A stretch of 38,643 bases of DNA. Source: Candidatus Saccharimonadales bacterium (GTDB lineage Bacteria; Patescibacteriota; Saccharimonadia; Saccharimonadales; DASZAF01). The notes under the pieces were generated by a model. The model searched no databases. It had not been told where the DNA came from and was given only the letters and a program-made list of their open reading frames with translations. The position numbers and the translations under genes were made by a program. The stretch's first letter is position 1. Every line of letters starts with the position of its first letter. Positions 14,161 through 22,067 of this stretch are shown here, piece by piece. The stretch spans positions 1-38,643 of the forward strand of contig DASZAF010000002.1 of assembly GCA_035945435.1 (NCBI GenBank), in the 5' to 3' direction.

Positions 14161-15036
14161 ATGATGTCGTCAAAACCAGAGTACGTAGCTTCCGCGGATG
14201 GTACGAAAATCGGCTACTACACGTATGGTAGCGGGCCGGGTATTGTCCTTATCCAAGGGGCAGCTGGTACAGCTTACCATTTTTACGAGCTAGCTGAAGC
14301 CTTATCAGATTCTTTCACAGTGCACCTTCCTGACAGGCGCGGTAGGGGACTAAGCCCACGCTCGTATAGTGATGACTACACTATCCAAAGAGATATCGAA
14401 GACCTGGACGCCGTACTCAAAAAGACGGGCGCCCACTTTGTATACGGCCTTAGCTCTGGAGGTATCATTGCTCTGCAAGCAACTTTGAAGTTACCTGCTA
14501 TTCAAAAGCTGGCTGTCTATGAACCGGCAATTTTTGTAAATGGGTTACCCCTAAAAGCACTGACCCGCTTTGATAAACAGATGGCCAAAGGCAAACTTGC
14601 CAGTGCTATGGTTACAGCCATGAAGGCGGCGCAAATGGGGCCACCCATTTTGCGATATATTCCAAACTGGCTGTTGGCAGCAACCGTACAACTACTGATG
14701 AACCAGGAGGCCAAGAAGGGTTCGGGAGAGTATCCACCGACCAAAGAACTTGCCTTAGCTATGCCGTATGATTTTACTGTCGTCCGATCAGTGAATGACA
14801 AGATACAATTCTATAAAAGTATCAACAGACCTGTGCTTCTACTCGGTGGTAGTAGAAGCCCGGCGTATCTCAAGGCAGGTTTGAATAAATTAAAACGAAT
14901 CATACCCAAAGCGGAGTATGTAGAGCTTATTGGTTCAGACCATGCGAGCTCGTGGAATTATGACAGACGACGCAACCCTAACGGCAATCCGAGATTAGTG
15001 GCAGAAAAACTACGAGAGTTTTTTTCGAAAACTTAA
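14161..15036 (+). CDS. Alpha/beta-fold hydrolase
   Basis: 291 residues from ATG 14161. It begins with a typical strand pair ('YVASADGTKIGYYTYGSG'), an oxyanion-type loop 'VLIQGAAGTAYHF', then 'VHLPDRRGRGLSP', the nucleophile elbow G-L-S-S-G with Ser98, and a C-terminal 'IGSDHASSWN' supplying the likely catalytic His. The usual acid after strand 6 is not obvious in 'VLLLGGSRSPAYL'. Probably a cytoplasmic esterase or related hydrolase; the substrate cannot be read from the sequence. It belongs to the AT-richer block of small single-gene transcription units at 13534-16446. Confidence 0.88.
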   Translation: MMSSKPEYVASADGTKIGYYTYGSGPGIVLIQGAAGTAYHFYELAEALSDSFTVHLPDRRGRGLSPRSYSDDYTIQRDIEDLDAVLKKTGAHFVYGLSSGGIIALQATLKLPAIQKLAVYEPAIFVNGLPLKALTRFDKQMAKGKLASAMVTAMKAAQMGPPILRYIPNWLLAATVQLLMNQEAKKGSGEYPPTKELALAMPYDFTVVRSVNDKIQFYKSINRPVLLLGGSRSPAYLKAGLNKLKRIIPKAEYVELIGSDHASSWNYDRRRNPNGNPRLVAEKLREFFSKT

Positions 15037-15133
15037 GTCGTCGGAAGCAGTTTAGGTGTAAATTTTATCTACATGTTGCACTATGCATGAGCACTTTAGC
15101 CTCAGTATCTTGAGGTCACTTAATAACAATGTT

Positions 15134-15142
15134 TGCTATTAT
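15134..15142 (+). promoter_or_regulatory. Extended -10 of the Nudix gene (leaderless)
   Basis: TGC-TATTAT ends 6 bases before GTG 15149, supporting the GTG as the true start. Confidence 0.5.
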
Positions 15143-15148
15143 TGACTG

Positions 15149-15553
15149 GTGAATCTATCGACTCATGGAATTGTTGCATTAGTGCGTGATAGTAAAGGCA
15201 ACTTTTTATTACTGGAAGATTCTCGAGAGTTAATGCAGGGTTATTGGGCCCCACCACACGGTAGATGTGAACCGAGCGATAAAACCGAAGAAGATGGGGT
15301 AATCAGAGAAGTATTCGAAGAGACCGGGCTAAAGGTCACGCCAATAAAGAAGGTTTTTACACAACCAGCTGATACTAAAGTTAAGACTGTTTCATTTTGG
15401 TTAGTTGAGTTACGAGGTGGAGAGCTGAGCTTGAATGAAGAGTCTTCTTCGGCTGGCTGGTTTAGTATCAAACAAGTTCTCAGTATGAAGTTATATCCTG
15501 GGACAAAATCTTTCTTCGATAAGGTTACTTCTGGCGAGATCTCAATTGCGTAA
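15149..15553 (+). CDS. Nudix hydrolase, 134 aa
   Basis: A small single-domain Nudix protein, a family that hydrolyses nucleoside diphosphate derivatives. The N-terminal strand 'GIVALVRDSKGNFLLLED' and 'YWAPPHGRCEPSDK' lead into a Nudix box 'GRCEPSDKTEED' plus 'REVFEETGL' (from about residue 41). The catalytic REVFEETG part is intact, but there is one extra residue between the first Gly and the Arg compared with the consensus, and the mid-box Glu is Asp/Lys. Probably active; substrate unknown. The GTG start has leaderless spacing. Confidence 0.88.
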   Translation: MNLSTHGIVALVRDSKGNFLLLEDSRELMQGYWAPPHGRCEPSDKTEEDGVIREVFEETGLKVTPIKKVFTQPADTKVKTVSFWLVELRGGELSLNEESSSAGWFSIKQVLSMKLYPGTKSFFDKVTSGEISIA

Positions 15554-15659
15554 GTTTAGCCTTGTCTTTTACTGCTAATCAAGTATAGACATAGTGAACT
15601 CAGTAGAATAAGGTTATTTTTTGCTCTGAGTTCGAGTGATGATAACAGAGTCGATGAGT

Positions 15660-15665
15660 TAATAT
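15660..15665 (+). promoter_or_regulatory. -10 box of the HAD gene (leaderless)
   Basis: TAATAT ends 7 bases before ATG 15673; no ribosome site in the gap. Confidence 0.4.
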
Positions 15666-15672
15666 AAGAGAG

Positions 15673-16446
15673 ATGTATAAGGCACTAATAGCTGATATAG
15701 ATAACACCCTGGTTCCCATAAGAGGTGACGGATCAGATATAGATTCTGCAACGATAAGTGCTGTATCGCGTGCTCTCAGGAACAATATACAGATAAGTGT
15801 TGCCACGGGCCGTGGCTGGTCATCGACTAAACCTGTAGTACAAAAGCTCGGTATTATCGATCTTTGTATTATTGAGGGAGGGGCATCTATCGTTAGCCCA
15901 ATCACAGAAGAGATAGTCTGGGAGAAAACCCTTGATGCACAGACCTCCAGTAAAACAGTCGAAATATTTAGGCGCTTCGCCACTTCATCAGAACTTATCA
16001 AGTCATCTTCAAAACCTGACCGTATTCCTTTGAAGGAGGCTGGTAAATATGGCTTTAAAAATAGGGTGATATATCTCTTGGGTACGGATAAGGCTACCGC
16101 GCTGAAGGTTAAATCGGCTTTGGATAGACTACCGACCGCGTCAGCCAACATTACAACGCCATCATGGGCGGGCGATACTTTGTTTGATGTGCATGTTACG
16201 AATGAACATGGCACTAAAGAATATGCCCTCGATGAATGGTATCGACTCACGGGCCTAAAAAAGAATGACACTGTCGGTATGGGTGACAGTGCTAACGACC
16301 TACCGTTATTTCATGCGGTGAGGCTAAAGGTTGCTGTTGGTAACGCTACTGACGATCTTAAGTCTGAAGCTGATTACATTGCGCCCACCAGACAAAATGG
16401 AGCGCTAAAAGATGTGTTAAACAAATTCTTTCTCGGCTCAACTTAG
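15673..16446 (+). CDS. HAD-family phosphatase (Cof-like)
   Basis: 257 residues of the haloacid dehalogenase superfamily, Cof/sugar-phosphatase type. Motif I is 'ADIDNTL' with Asp8 and Asp10, motif II is 'SVATGRGWSS', a C2-type cap spans about 85-190, and motifs III/IV are 'KEYAL' and 'GMGDSANDLPLF'. It should dephosphorylate a small phosphorylated metabolite in the cytoplasm; the substrate is not evident. It is the last gene of the AT-richer block. No terminator is clear in the 192 bases downstream. Confidence 0.9.
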   Translation: MYKALIADIDNTLVPIRGDGSDIDSATISAVSRALRNNIQISVATGRGWSSTKPVVQKLGIIDLCIIEGGASIVSPITEEIVWEKTLDAQTSSKTVEIFRRFATSSELIKSSSKPDRIPLKEAGKYGFKNRVIYLLGTDKATALKVKSALDRLPTASANITTPSWAGDTLFDVHVTNEHGTKEYALDEWYRLTGLKKNDTVGMGDSANDLPLFHAVRLKVAVGNATDDLKSEADYIAPTRQNGALKDVLNKFFLGST

Positions 16447-16638
16447 AACTAACAAGTATAGCTCCCAACTCTCATCTGTTCAGTATGTATTCATCGTGGA
16501 GTACTTCTAAAAACAGATTAGGACACATTAAATTGTGCGTCTACTGTATGCATGATGGTAGATTAGCCATTCCTCTACTGCTTGCAATTATCCGATAAGG
16601 GGATATCATTTGTCTTTAACTACAGGGAGATAGCGGTA

Positions 16639-17124
16639 ATGGGAGCGCAATCAACACCAGAGTACGGACCAGTCATGGTGGCATGTGGTGATGAGATCGC
16701 CAGAGACGCGGTAACAGCGGGAGTTATAGCGGTAGGTCTAAGCGTAGGGTATATCTCTGCCCCCGGCGATCTAGAACAGTACCTAGCAGAAGCGGCGCAA
16801 CAAAGGCCACCACTACCTCGTCCTTTCGGGGTTGTTACAGAGATGACTTTCAACTTTGCTCCTCCTGATCCACGGAGGGCAAATCTAGGACTTGCCGGGG
16901 TTGCCGCTGAGAATCGGATACCACTTGCCATAATCGCAACTGGTAGTCTGCCGATTGGTCGTGCGGTATTAGCTAAGCTTAATCCAGGTCACGATCATCA
17001 TTCACGTAGCCTTGGTGTATTGGTGCCTAGACACCCTCACGATGAGATTGCAGCCAAGATTGCCGCTTTCTATGGTTCATTCGCTCTGAGAGGTGGATCC
17101 GCTGCCGTGGGGCCTCAAGCATAA
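16639..17124 (+). CDS. Hypothetical protein, 161 aa
   Basis: Not recognised. It is compact and probably alpha/beta ('GPVMVACGDEIARDAVTAG', 'RIPLAIIATGSLPIGRAVL', 'SLGVLVPRHPHDEIAAKIA'), with Ala/Gly-rich helices and no signal peptide. The strand-helix pattern, with a central 'AENRIPLAIIATG', loosely recalls receiver or Rossmann-like folds, but the acidic phosphorylation site of a receiver is not identifiable. I start at ATG 16639 because GGGAGA lies 8 bases upstream and TATCAT at 16604-16609 would give a short leader; the frame is open 19 codons further upstream. Confidence 0.65.
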   Translation: MGAQSTPEYGPVMVACGDEIARDAVTAGVIAVGLSVGYISAPGDLEQYLAEAAQQRPPLPRPFGVVTEMTFNFAPPDPRRANLGLAGVAAENRIPLAIIATGSLPIGRAVLAKLNPGHDHHSRSLGVLVPRHPHDEIAAKIAAFYGSFALRGGSAAVGPQA

Positions 17125-17215
17125 TTGTCCGGTCTAGCTGTTCTCCGAGTCGATTACTTCTTAAGCTTGCGTGATCCCGGATAGACGTTAAAATTGACAG
17201 ATAATATTAGTGTAT

Positions 17216-17518
17216 GTGAGAGAGCCCATGTCAAGTCAGGAGTCGGGTGGTATCAACGGTATTATGCATGGCCCGTATAGGCCATTGTCGGACGAAGAAA
17301 TTGCTGCGGCTGAAAGAGATGAGTATGGACGAGTTCTCTCAGAGCTCGGGAGAGTTACTTTACAGGTGCAGCACCAACTTGAAAGTGCCGCGTGGGCCTG
17401 GGTCGATGGTGGACGTCCAGGGACTCCACAAGCCAGAGATCTGTTTACGCGTGCACAAGTGATTCATCTTAGGCTTCTTGGGGGTAGAGATGATCTGCCG
17501 CTACGCGAAAGAATTTAG
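17216..17518 (+). CDS. Small hypothetical protein, about 100 aa
   Basis: Not recognised. Polar and helix-rich ('PLSDEEIAAAERDEYGRVL', 'LQVQHQLESAAWAWVDGG', 'DLFTRAQVIHLRLLGG'), soluble. The start is uncertain: GTG 17210, GTG 17216 and ATG 17228 are all in frame. TAATAT at 17202-17207 gives leaderless spacing (8 bases) to 17216, while ATG 17228 is a more conventional choice. It lies 91 bases after the preceding unknown gene and may be its functional neighbour. Confidence 0.5.
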   Translation: MREPMSSQESGGINGIMHGPYRPLSDEEIAAAERDEYGRVLSELGRVTLQVQHQLESAAWAWVDGGRPGTPQARDLFTRAQVIHLRLLGGRDDLPLRERI

Positions 17519-17565
17519 TCCTCAACAGCTATTAGGGTCTAGCCTATCTCTCGGTGCCAGCAGTC

Positions 17566-18276
17566 TTAATAAGCGCTTTTATCATAGCGAGCATCAACGG
17601 AGATGTACGCCTTACTTTTTGCGAGTAGCTCAATTACATAGGGAGTTGAAGCGAAGCGCTTGTCCTGTCTTGCCAGTTTAGCAAGAGTCATCCACTTATT
17701 CATGCCTCCGCCCCAAGAGTTATCGATCTCTCCTCTGCAATTCTCCGCGAGCACAACTGCGAACAGCTTGTCTTCTAGAAGCCCAGCCTCGCTAGAATCA
17801 TAGTCCCTTTGGCGGCAGAATGACCGTACGGTAAACGACGCCGTCATATGTGTCTGTTTCGTAAACTCATGTAGTGCTGCGTCCTCGATTGACACCCCCC
17901 ATTGCACAGCTCCACTTATAAACCCCCAGTAGCCCCAATAAGGCTCGCGTAAACGTTGCTGACAGAGAAAGAGCCTGTCGCCCTGGTCGTTCACTTTGGA
18001 TGCGACAATAATCATGGAGAGCTTTGGCTGTCTCTGTGGTACCCGCATGGCTTCGTCAAGATTGTTCGCAAATTCCTTACCACGTACGGTTAATTCGTAT
18101 CCCCGTAGTGGTAACTTCTGAATGTAGCCGATTTTCACCAGTTTATGTATGTGAAACTTGAAGATATCACTCTCTAAACCTGATGGTCGCATGAGGTTGT
18201 TGTAGCGCATTGTTTTGTTGCGACGAAGCGTTTTCAGTATCAAAATCTGAGCGTGGTGCAGCGCGTGGTCGTTCAT
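17566..18276 (-). CDS. Winged-helix / degenerate Nudix regulator
   Basis: About 236 residues from ATG 18276. Residues about 5-75 look like a winged helix-turn-helix ('RYNNLMRPSGLESDIFKFH', 'LVKIGYIQKLPLRGYELTV'). Residues about 85-190 are a Nudix fold ('LFLCQQRLREPYWGYWGF'). The Nudix box at 122-144 ('GAVQWGVSIEDAALHE', 'FTKQTHM') lacks the key residues: consensus Glu6 is Val, Arg14 is His, the Glu-Glu pair is Lys-Gln and the Gly is His. Catalysis is therefore unlikely and the domain probably senses a nucleotide-like ligand, by analogy with NrtR regulators, though here the domain order is reversed. The frame continues 31 codons upstream to a TTG. The gene is divergent from the nucleotidyltransferase, with a perfect inverted repeat between them. 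Confidence 0.75.
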   Translation of the reverse strand: MNDHALHHAQILILKTLRRNKTMRYNNLMRPSGLESDIFKFHIHKLVKIGYIQKLPLRGYELTVRGKEFANNLDEAMRVPQRQPKLSMIIVASKVNDQGDRLFLCQQRLREPYWGYWGFISGAVQWGVSIEDAALHEFTKQTHMTASFTVRSFCRQRDYDSSEAGLLEDKLFAVVLAENCRGEIDNSWGGGMNKWMTLAKLARQDKRFASTPYVIELLAKSKAYISVDARYDKSAY

Positions 18277-18383
18277 AAGATTGGTTGGTTTAAGTCTCGC
18301 AAAGGTGTTATTGGGGTAGTGCTCTACCCTTGATGATACTACATAAATTTGAGATCCTATCGTCGTCAATTACAGTCTGGCAT

Positions 18384-18420
18384 ATTAAGTATCGACGACA
18401 GGGTGAACAAAATACTTAAT
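18384..18420. promoter_or_regulatory. Candidate operator: 9-bp inverted repeat
   Basis: ATTAAGTAT (18384-18392) and ATACTTAAT (18412-18420) form a perfect inverted repeat with a 19-base spacer, about three helical turns centre to centre (28 bp). The right arm covers the ATG of the nucleotidyltransferase gene. It lies in the divergent region beside the winged-helix regulator. Confidence 0.55.
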
Positions 18421-19036
18421 GAGCAACAAAACTACAGGACGACAGGTCATCCAAAGCAATAGGGGGGTATTTTCGGATGCAGCAAACTCGAGTCATCGGT
18501 TTATACCAGACTATGAACGCCTTTCAGAGATGATAACTGCCTGCAAGACCATAGGTCTTAAGGTGGTGCTCGCGATGGGCACCTTCGATATAATACATAT
18601 AGGCCACTTTCTCTATCTTGAGAAGGCGCACAGTTATGGTGATGTCTTGGTCGTAGGAGTCGATAGCGACGAAAAAGTTAAAGCTAGGAAAGGACCTAGT
18701 CGTCCGATCGTCCCGGAAGACGAAAGGGTCACGATGCTCACTCACGTTCGTAACGTCGATATAGTAACTCTTAAACCAGCTTCAAGTCCCAAATGGACTC
18801 TGATAAAACTTGTTCGTCCTGATGTTCTCATCGCTACCGCTGAAACATACACCAAGAAAGAACTCGAGGCACTTGAAGAATACTGTGGCCGAGTCGTGGT
18901 ACTCGAACCACAGGCAACTACCTCAACAACCGCCAAGCTACGGCGTATTCACATCGGTCTGGCTAAGAAGATGAAAGCGGTCATTGCAGAAGCGGTAGAG
19001 GCGTCATTCGACAAACTAAGTGAGGGAGAAGTATGA
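18419..19036 (+). CDS. Nucleotidyltransferase, RfaE2/TagD-like
   Basis: A cytidylyl/adenylyltransferase of the HIGH superfamily. After an unusual N-terminal extension of about 48 residues comes 'MGTFDIIHIGHFLYLEKA' with the H-x-G-H motif at 60-63, then 'GDVLVVGVDSDEKVKARKG', 'RPIVPEDERVTML' and a C-terminal 'EPQATTSTTAKLRRI' resembling the substrate-loop motif of the RfaE domain II (HldE C-terminal) group. These enzymes activate sugar or polyol phosphates as nucleotide derivatives for glycan synthesis; the exact substrate is inferred. The stop codon overlaps the start of the downstream glycosidase gene (ATGA), so the two are translationally coupled. Expression is probably controlled by the divergent regulator. 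Confidence 0.85.
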   Translation: MSNKTTGRQVIQSNRGVFSDAANSSHRFIPDYERLSEMITACKTIGLKVVLAMGTFDIIHIGHFLYLEKAHSYGDVLVVGVDSDEKVKARKGPSRPIVPEDERVTMLTHVRNVDIVTLKPASSPKWTLIKLVRPDVLIATAETYTKKELEALEEYCGRVVVLEPQATTSTTAKLRRIHIGLAKKMKAVIAEAVEASFDKLSEGEV

Positions 19037-20241
19037 ACGTACCCGGCATTCACCGTGTAAGCGCTGCATTCTCACATGCGTCCTCTTTTCTTAAAGCCAA
19101 CAAGCTGATCGTCACGATAGTGGCGTTTGCACTTATAGGGGGCGGCTACCTAACTTTCGCTTTTGCCTCTACTACCACGCCTCCGACTATAGATCACTGC
19201 GCCAAAGCTAAGGGGCCGTTTACGGTGCACGGGACAACTGTGATGCAGGACAATGGTCAACCGTATATACCATATGGCATTACAGTGCCGGGATTAGCTC
19301 AAGGAGACTATAGCGCGCAGACTATATCTACAGACGAGAGCCAGATTCAGGCAGCAGCCAACGATTGGTGCTCAAACACCGTCCGGCTACAGGTCTCCCA
19401 AGATAGCTTGGTCGGCGTAAGTGGTACCGTCTACTCGAAGCCATTCATGGACGCCATAAAAGCCGAGGTCTCATACGCCGAAAATCTCGGGTTGGTTGTG
19501 GTTATTAACGCCCAGACCGAAGTCGTGGGTAACGAGCCACTACCAACTATCGCTACTCACGCGTTCTGGAAGTCTCTGACAGGAGTCTACGGTAGCGACC
19601 CGCAGGTCGTGTTTGATCTCTTCAACGAGCCGCATACATCGATCGGCGGTAATACGCAGAACGATATTTGGGAGATCTGGCAAAATGGTGGTGTCCGTCA
19701 GAATGTCACATACCTTGGTATGCAGCAGCTGGCGACGGACGTCCGTTCTTTTGGGGCTAAAAATCTTTTCTGGATTGAAGGGCCGAATACCGCCAGCACA
19801 CTCTCTGAGGTAACTTCCTATCCGATTACTAATGTCGGGCCGATGGTATATGCCATACACCATCCGAAGGGTACGCACAACGTCATAACCTGGCAGAGTG
19901 ACTTCGGATACCTAATAACACAGCATGTTGCACCAGTGGTTGTCGGTGAATGGACACAATATGCTTCGGCGACACAGAGTGAATGTTGGAGTGATGCCTA
20001 TACAGCGGTCCCGTCGTTTCTTAACTACTTGCAGAATCTACATATCGGGATGACGGTCTGGTCCCTCAGGCAAGGGGTGATGTTAAAGTCTTCGGATTTT
20101 AGTCAACCCACGCACATCGATTTGAATTATAAGTGCGTCGATAACATTAACGGGCCAAATGGACCGAATGAAGGTGCTGGCCGTCAAGTCCGTAACTGGT
20201 TCACTTCCCAAAACAGTGGTGCCACTCTAAGTAGCCAGTAG
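19033..20241 (+). CDS. Membrane-anchored GH5-type glycoside hydrolase
   Basis: 402 residues. A short cytoplasmic N-terminus and one hydrophobic segment (about 25-45) act as signal or anchor, placing the enzyme outside. The TIM-barrel domain shows GH5 (cellulase-type) hallmarks: 'WCSNTVRLQVS', 'DPQVVFDLFNEPH' with the acid/base Glu199, 'MVYAIHHPKG', and 'APVVVGEWTQ' with the nucleophile Glu306. Both catalytic Glu are present, so it should be an active beta-glycanase. A good ribosome site (GAGGGAGA) lies within the overlapping upstream gene. Coupling with a sugar-nucleotide enzyme suggests a role in cell-surface or host glycan turnover. Confidence 0.92.
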   Translation: MNVPGIHRVSAAFSHASSFLKANKLIVTIVAFALIGGGYLTFAFASTTTPPTIDHCAKAKGPFTVHGTTVMQDNGQPYIPYGITVPGLAQGDYSAQTISTDESQIQAAANDWCSNTVRLQVSQDSLVGVSGTVYSKPFMDAIKAEVSYAENLGLVVVINAQTEVVGNEPLPTIATHAFWKSLTGVYGSDPQVVFDLFNEPHTSIGGNTQNDIWEIWQNGGVRQNVTYLGMQQLATDVRSFGAKNLFWIEGPNTASTLSEVTSYPITNVGPMVYAIHHPKGTHNVITWQSDFGYLITQHVAPVVVGEWTQYASATQSECWSDAYTAVPSFLNYLQNLHIGMTVWSLRQGVMLKSSDFSQPTHIDLNYKCVDNINGPNGPNEGAGRQVRNWFTSQNSGATLSSQ

Positions 20242-20302
20242 GTCAGTGAGCCTCAGAATAAGCGCGACTGCCATGTTGATATGAGATTCTTTTGTCTAGT
20301 TT

Positions 20303-20311
20303 TGGTACCAT
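20303..20311 (+). promoter_or_regulatory. Extended -10 of the first RibD-family gene
   Basis: TGG-TACCAT ends 6 bases before ATG 20318; leaderless spacing. Confidence 0.5.
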
Positions 20312-20317
20312 AAAGAT

Positions 20318-20920
20318 ATGCGGAGAATAGTTGTTTTTACGATGGTCAGCCTTGACGGGGTTATGCAGGCTCCGGGTGGTCCAGACGAAGATAAGTCGGG
20401 GGGTTTTAAATATGGGGGGTGGACAATCCCGTACGCTGACGAGTCTTTTGGTAAGATCATCAACGAAGAACTAAGCGTTCCGTTCGATATGCTGCTTGGC
20501 AGGAAGACGTACGAGATATTTGCTGCGTATTGGCCGAAGCAGACGGGTCCGATAGCCAGTCCGTTTAATAAAGCTACAAAATACGTGGTGTCGGATACGA
20601 CACTAGACCCTACATGGCACGAGTCAGTTGTTATAAGTGGCGATGTTGTTGCTAAAATCAGAGCTTTGAAAGAAGAGAGTGGTCCGATGCTACAGGTATG
20701 GGGTAGTGGTAAGCTCATACAGACGCTCTTTAAGAACGACCTGGTCGACGAACTGCGACTAAGAATATTTCCTCTTACGCTTGGTACCGGCAAGCGTTTA
20801 TTTGCCGAGGGCACGATCCCAGCTGCCTACGAACTGCTAGACTCCAAGGTGTTATCGAGTGGCGTAATCTTAGCCAACTACAAGAGGTTTGGTGAGATAA
20901 AGACAGGTTCGTTTAACTAA
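20318..20920 (+). CDS. Dihydrofolate reductase / RibD C-terminal family protein, copy 1
   Basis: 200 residues with the RibD_C fold, the NADPH-binding reductase fold shared by RibD and dihydrofolate reductase. Motifs: 'MVSLDGVMQAPGG', 'LLGRKTYEIFAAYWP', 'NKATKYVVS', 'GDVVAKIRALKEESG', 'LQVWGSGKLIQTL', 'LVDELRLRIFPLTLGTGKR'. Stand-alone members are predicted reductases of unknown substrate. A close paralogue lies at 30723. The gene converges on a minus-strand gene with a gap of only three bases. Confidence 0.9.
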   Translation: MRRIVVFTMVSLDGVMQAPGGPDEDKSGGFKYGGWTIPYADESFGKIINEELSVPFDMLLGRKTYEIFAAYWPKQTGPIASPFNKATKYVVSDTTLDPTWHESVVISGDVVAKIRALKEESGPMLQVWGSGKLIQTLFKNDLVDELRLRIFPLTLGTGKRLFAEGTIPAAYELLDSKVLSSGVILANYKRFGEIKTGSFN

Positions 20921-20923
20921 CTC

Positions 20924-21718
20924 TTATTTTACGGTCACGTTGTCCAGGTTTGCTTTAACGCCCTTCAAAAGTGCATATGTAGCCTTATCCATCGTCGCCC
21001 CGTCAAATACGACCTTCTTGAGCTTGGAGTGGTGGAACGATACGTTTTCGAGAGTCGCGTTCCTAAAAGTCGCTTGTTTTAGAGAGGAACCGTCGAAAAT
21101 AGTCCCTCTAAGAGCCTGACCGTCAAAGGACACCTCACTTAAATCCGCCTCTTTAAACTCGGTTCTATCGAGGGTGGTATTGTCAAACGATGCGCTCTTT
21201 AGCGTACATCGGTTCAACTTCGCTCCTGTCAGATTTGCGTCAGTGAGATTAACGTCTCGCAAGTCACTACTATCAAAGTTTGACCCCGTCAGATCTGCAG
21301 AGACAAAGCTCGCCCCCTTTAAGGCTGCTGCCTTAAATTTAGACTCCCGTAAGTCTGACTTGTCGAAACTTGCTCCCTTGAGTGCACTCATGCTGAAATC
21401 GGTGCTGGGTAGCTGAGTATCGGCTAAGTCGGCGTCCACAATGGCTGTAGCGCGGAACCGAGAGTCAAGACTATCCTGGCCATCGCCACTCTTAGCAGTC
21501 TCTTTATCATGTGCGACATGCTCCATGATTTCGGTTACATCTCCAAATGACTCGGTCGTCAGCCTATATGCTTCTTCGTCTGTCTTACCCTCGGCTTTTA
21601 GGTCGTTATATTTTTCAGTTAGATTGGCGAGTAGTTCTTGTTCTACGTCTTCACGGGCCGGGAAGGCACCGTATGGCTTAAATGCGTCATCCAGGAACTG
21701 TTTTAATTTGTCATTCAT
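20924..21718 (-). CDS. HAAS-like domain fused to pentapeptide repeats
   Basis: 264 residues. Residues 1-70 ('LKQFLDDAFKPYG', 'DVEQELLANLTEKYNDLKA', 'EEAYRLTTESFGDVTEI') resemble the small helical HAAS-type domain (DUF1700/DUF1129 kind) that is commonly encoded next to PadR regulators. Residues about 85-258 are pentapeptide repeats with the A(D/N)Lxx rhythm ('ADLTGSNFDSSDLRDVNL', 'TDANLTGAKLNRCTLKSAS'), a right-handed quadrilateral beta-helix. Pentapeptide proteins such as Qnr can mimic DNA, but most have no known role. A perfect ribosome site (AAGGAGAT) precedes the ATG, and the padR gene ends 13 bases upstream, so they form one operon. Confidence 0.85.
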   Translation of the reverse strand: MNDKLKQFLDDAFKPYGAFPAREDVEQELLANLTEKYNDLKAEGKTDEEAYRLTTESFGDVTEIMEHVAHDKETAKSGDGQDSLDSRFRATAIVDADLADTQLPSTDFSMSALKGASFDKSDLRESKFKAAALKGASFVSADLTGSNFDSSDLRDVNLTDANLTGAKLNRCTLKSASFDNTTLDRTEFKEADLSEVSFDGQALRGTIFDGSSLKQATFRNATLENVSFHHSKLKKVVFDGATMDKATYALLKGVKANLDNVTVK

Positions 21719-21731
21719 CTTATCTCCTTTC

Positions 21732-22061
21732 TTAAAGTAACTTTTCTAAGATCTGCTTCGCATAGTCCCAATTGTGTCTATTGCGTTTGTACTGATCACG
21801 ACCGCTTATGGTGATTCGATAGTATCTTCGTCTACCACCCTGAGTCTCGTCACCCCAGTAGGAGGTGATATGACCGTCGTGCTCGAGACGCTTCAGGCTT
21901 GAGTACATCGTTGCTTCCTTTAGTTCATACTTGTGATCCGACAATTCGTAGACCAGCTTTGTAATTTCGTATCCGTATTTGTCGCCATCAGTCAGGAACT
22001 TTAGGATCATCGTATCCGTATGTCCACGCAGCAAATCTGACGTTAATGTGTTGGTTATCAT
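21732..22061 (-). CDS. PadR-family transcriptional regulator
   Basis: 109 residues from ATG 22061. A winged-helix DNA-binding domain with PadR hallmarks: 'HTDTMILKFLTDGDKYGYEI', 'ELKEATMYSSLKRLEHDGHI', 'GGRRRYYRITISGRDQ'. PadR proteins are usually repressors controlling their own operon. The frame opens six codons upstream, but a consensus promoter puts the transcript start at ATG 22061. The promoter spacer contains a palindrome, a likely autoregulatory operator. The partner gene is the HAAS-pentapeptide protein. Confidence 0.93.
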   Translation of the reverse strand: MITNTLTSDLLRGHTDTMILKFLTDGDKYGYEITKLVYELSDHKYELKEATMYSSLKRLEHDGHITSYWGDETQGGRRRYYRITISGRDQYKRNRHNWDYAKQILEKLL

Positions 22062-22067
22062 AGCTAC

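Noticed and set aside
17194-17199. TTGACA as the -35 box of the small gene at 17216
   Set aside because: It is only 2 bases from the TAATAT box, and no -10 box exists at the correct 17-base distance.
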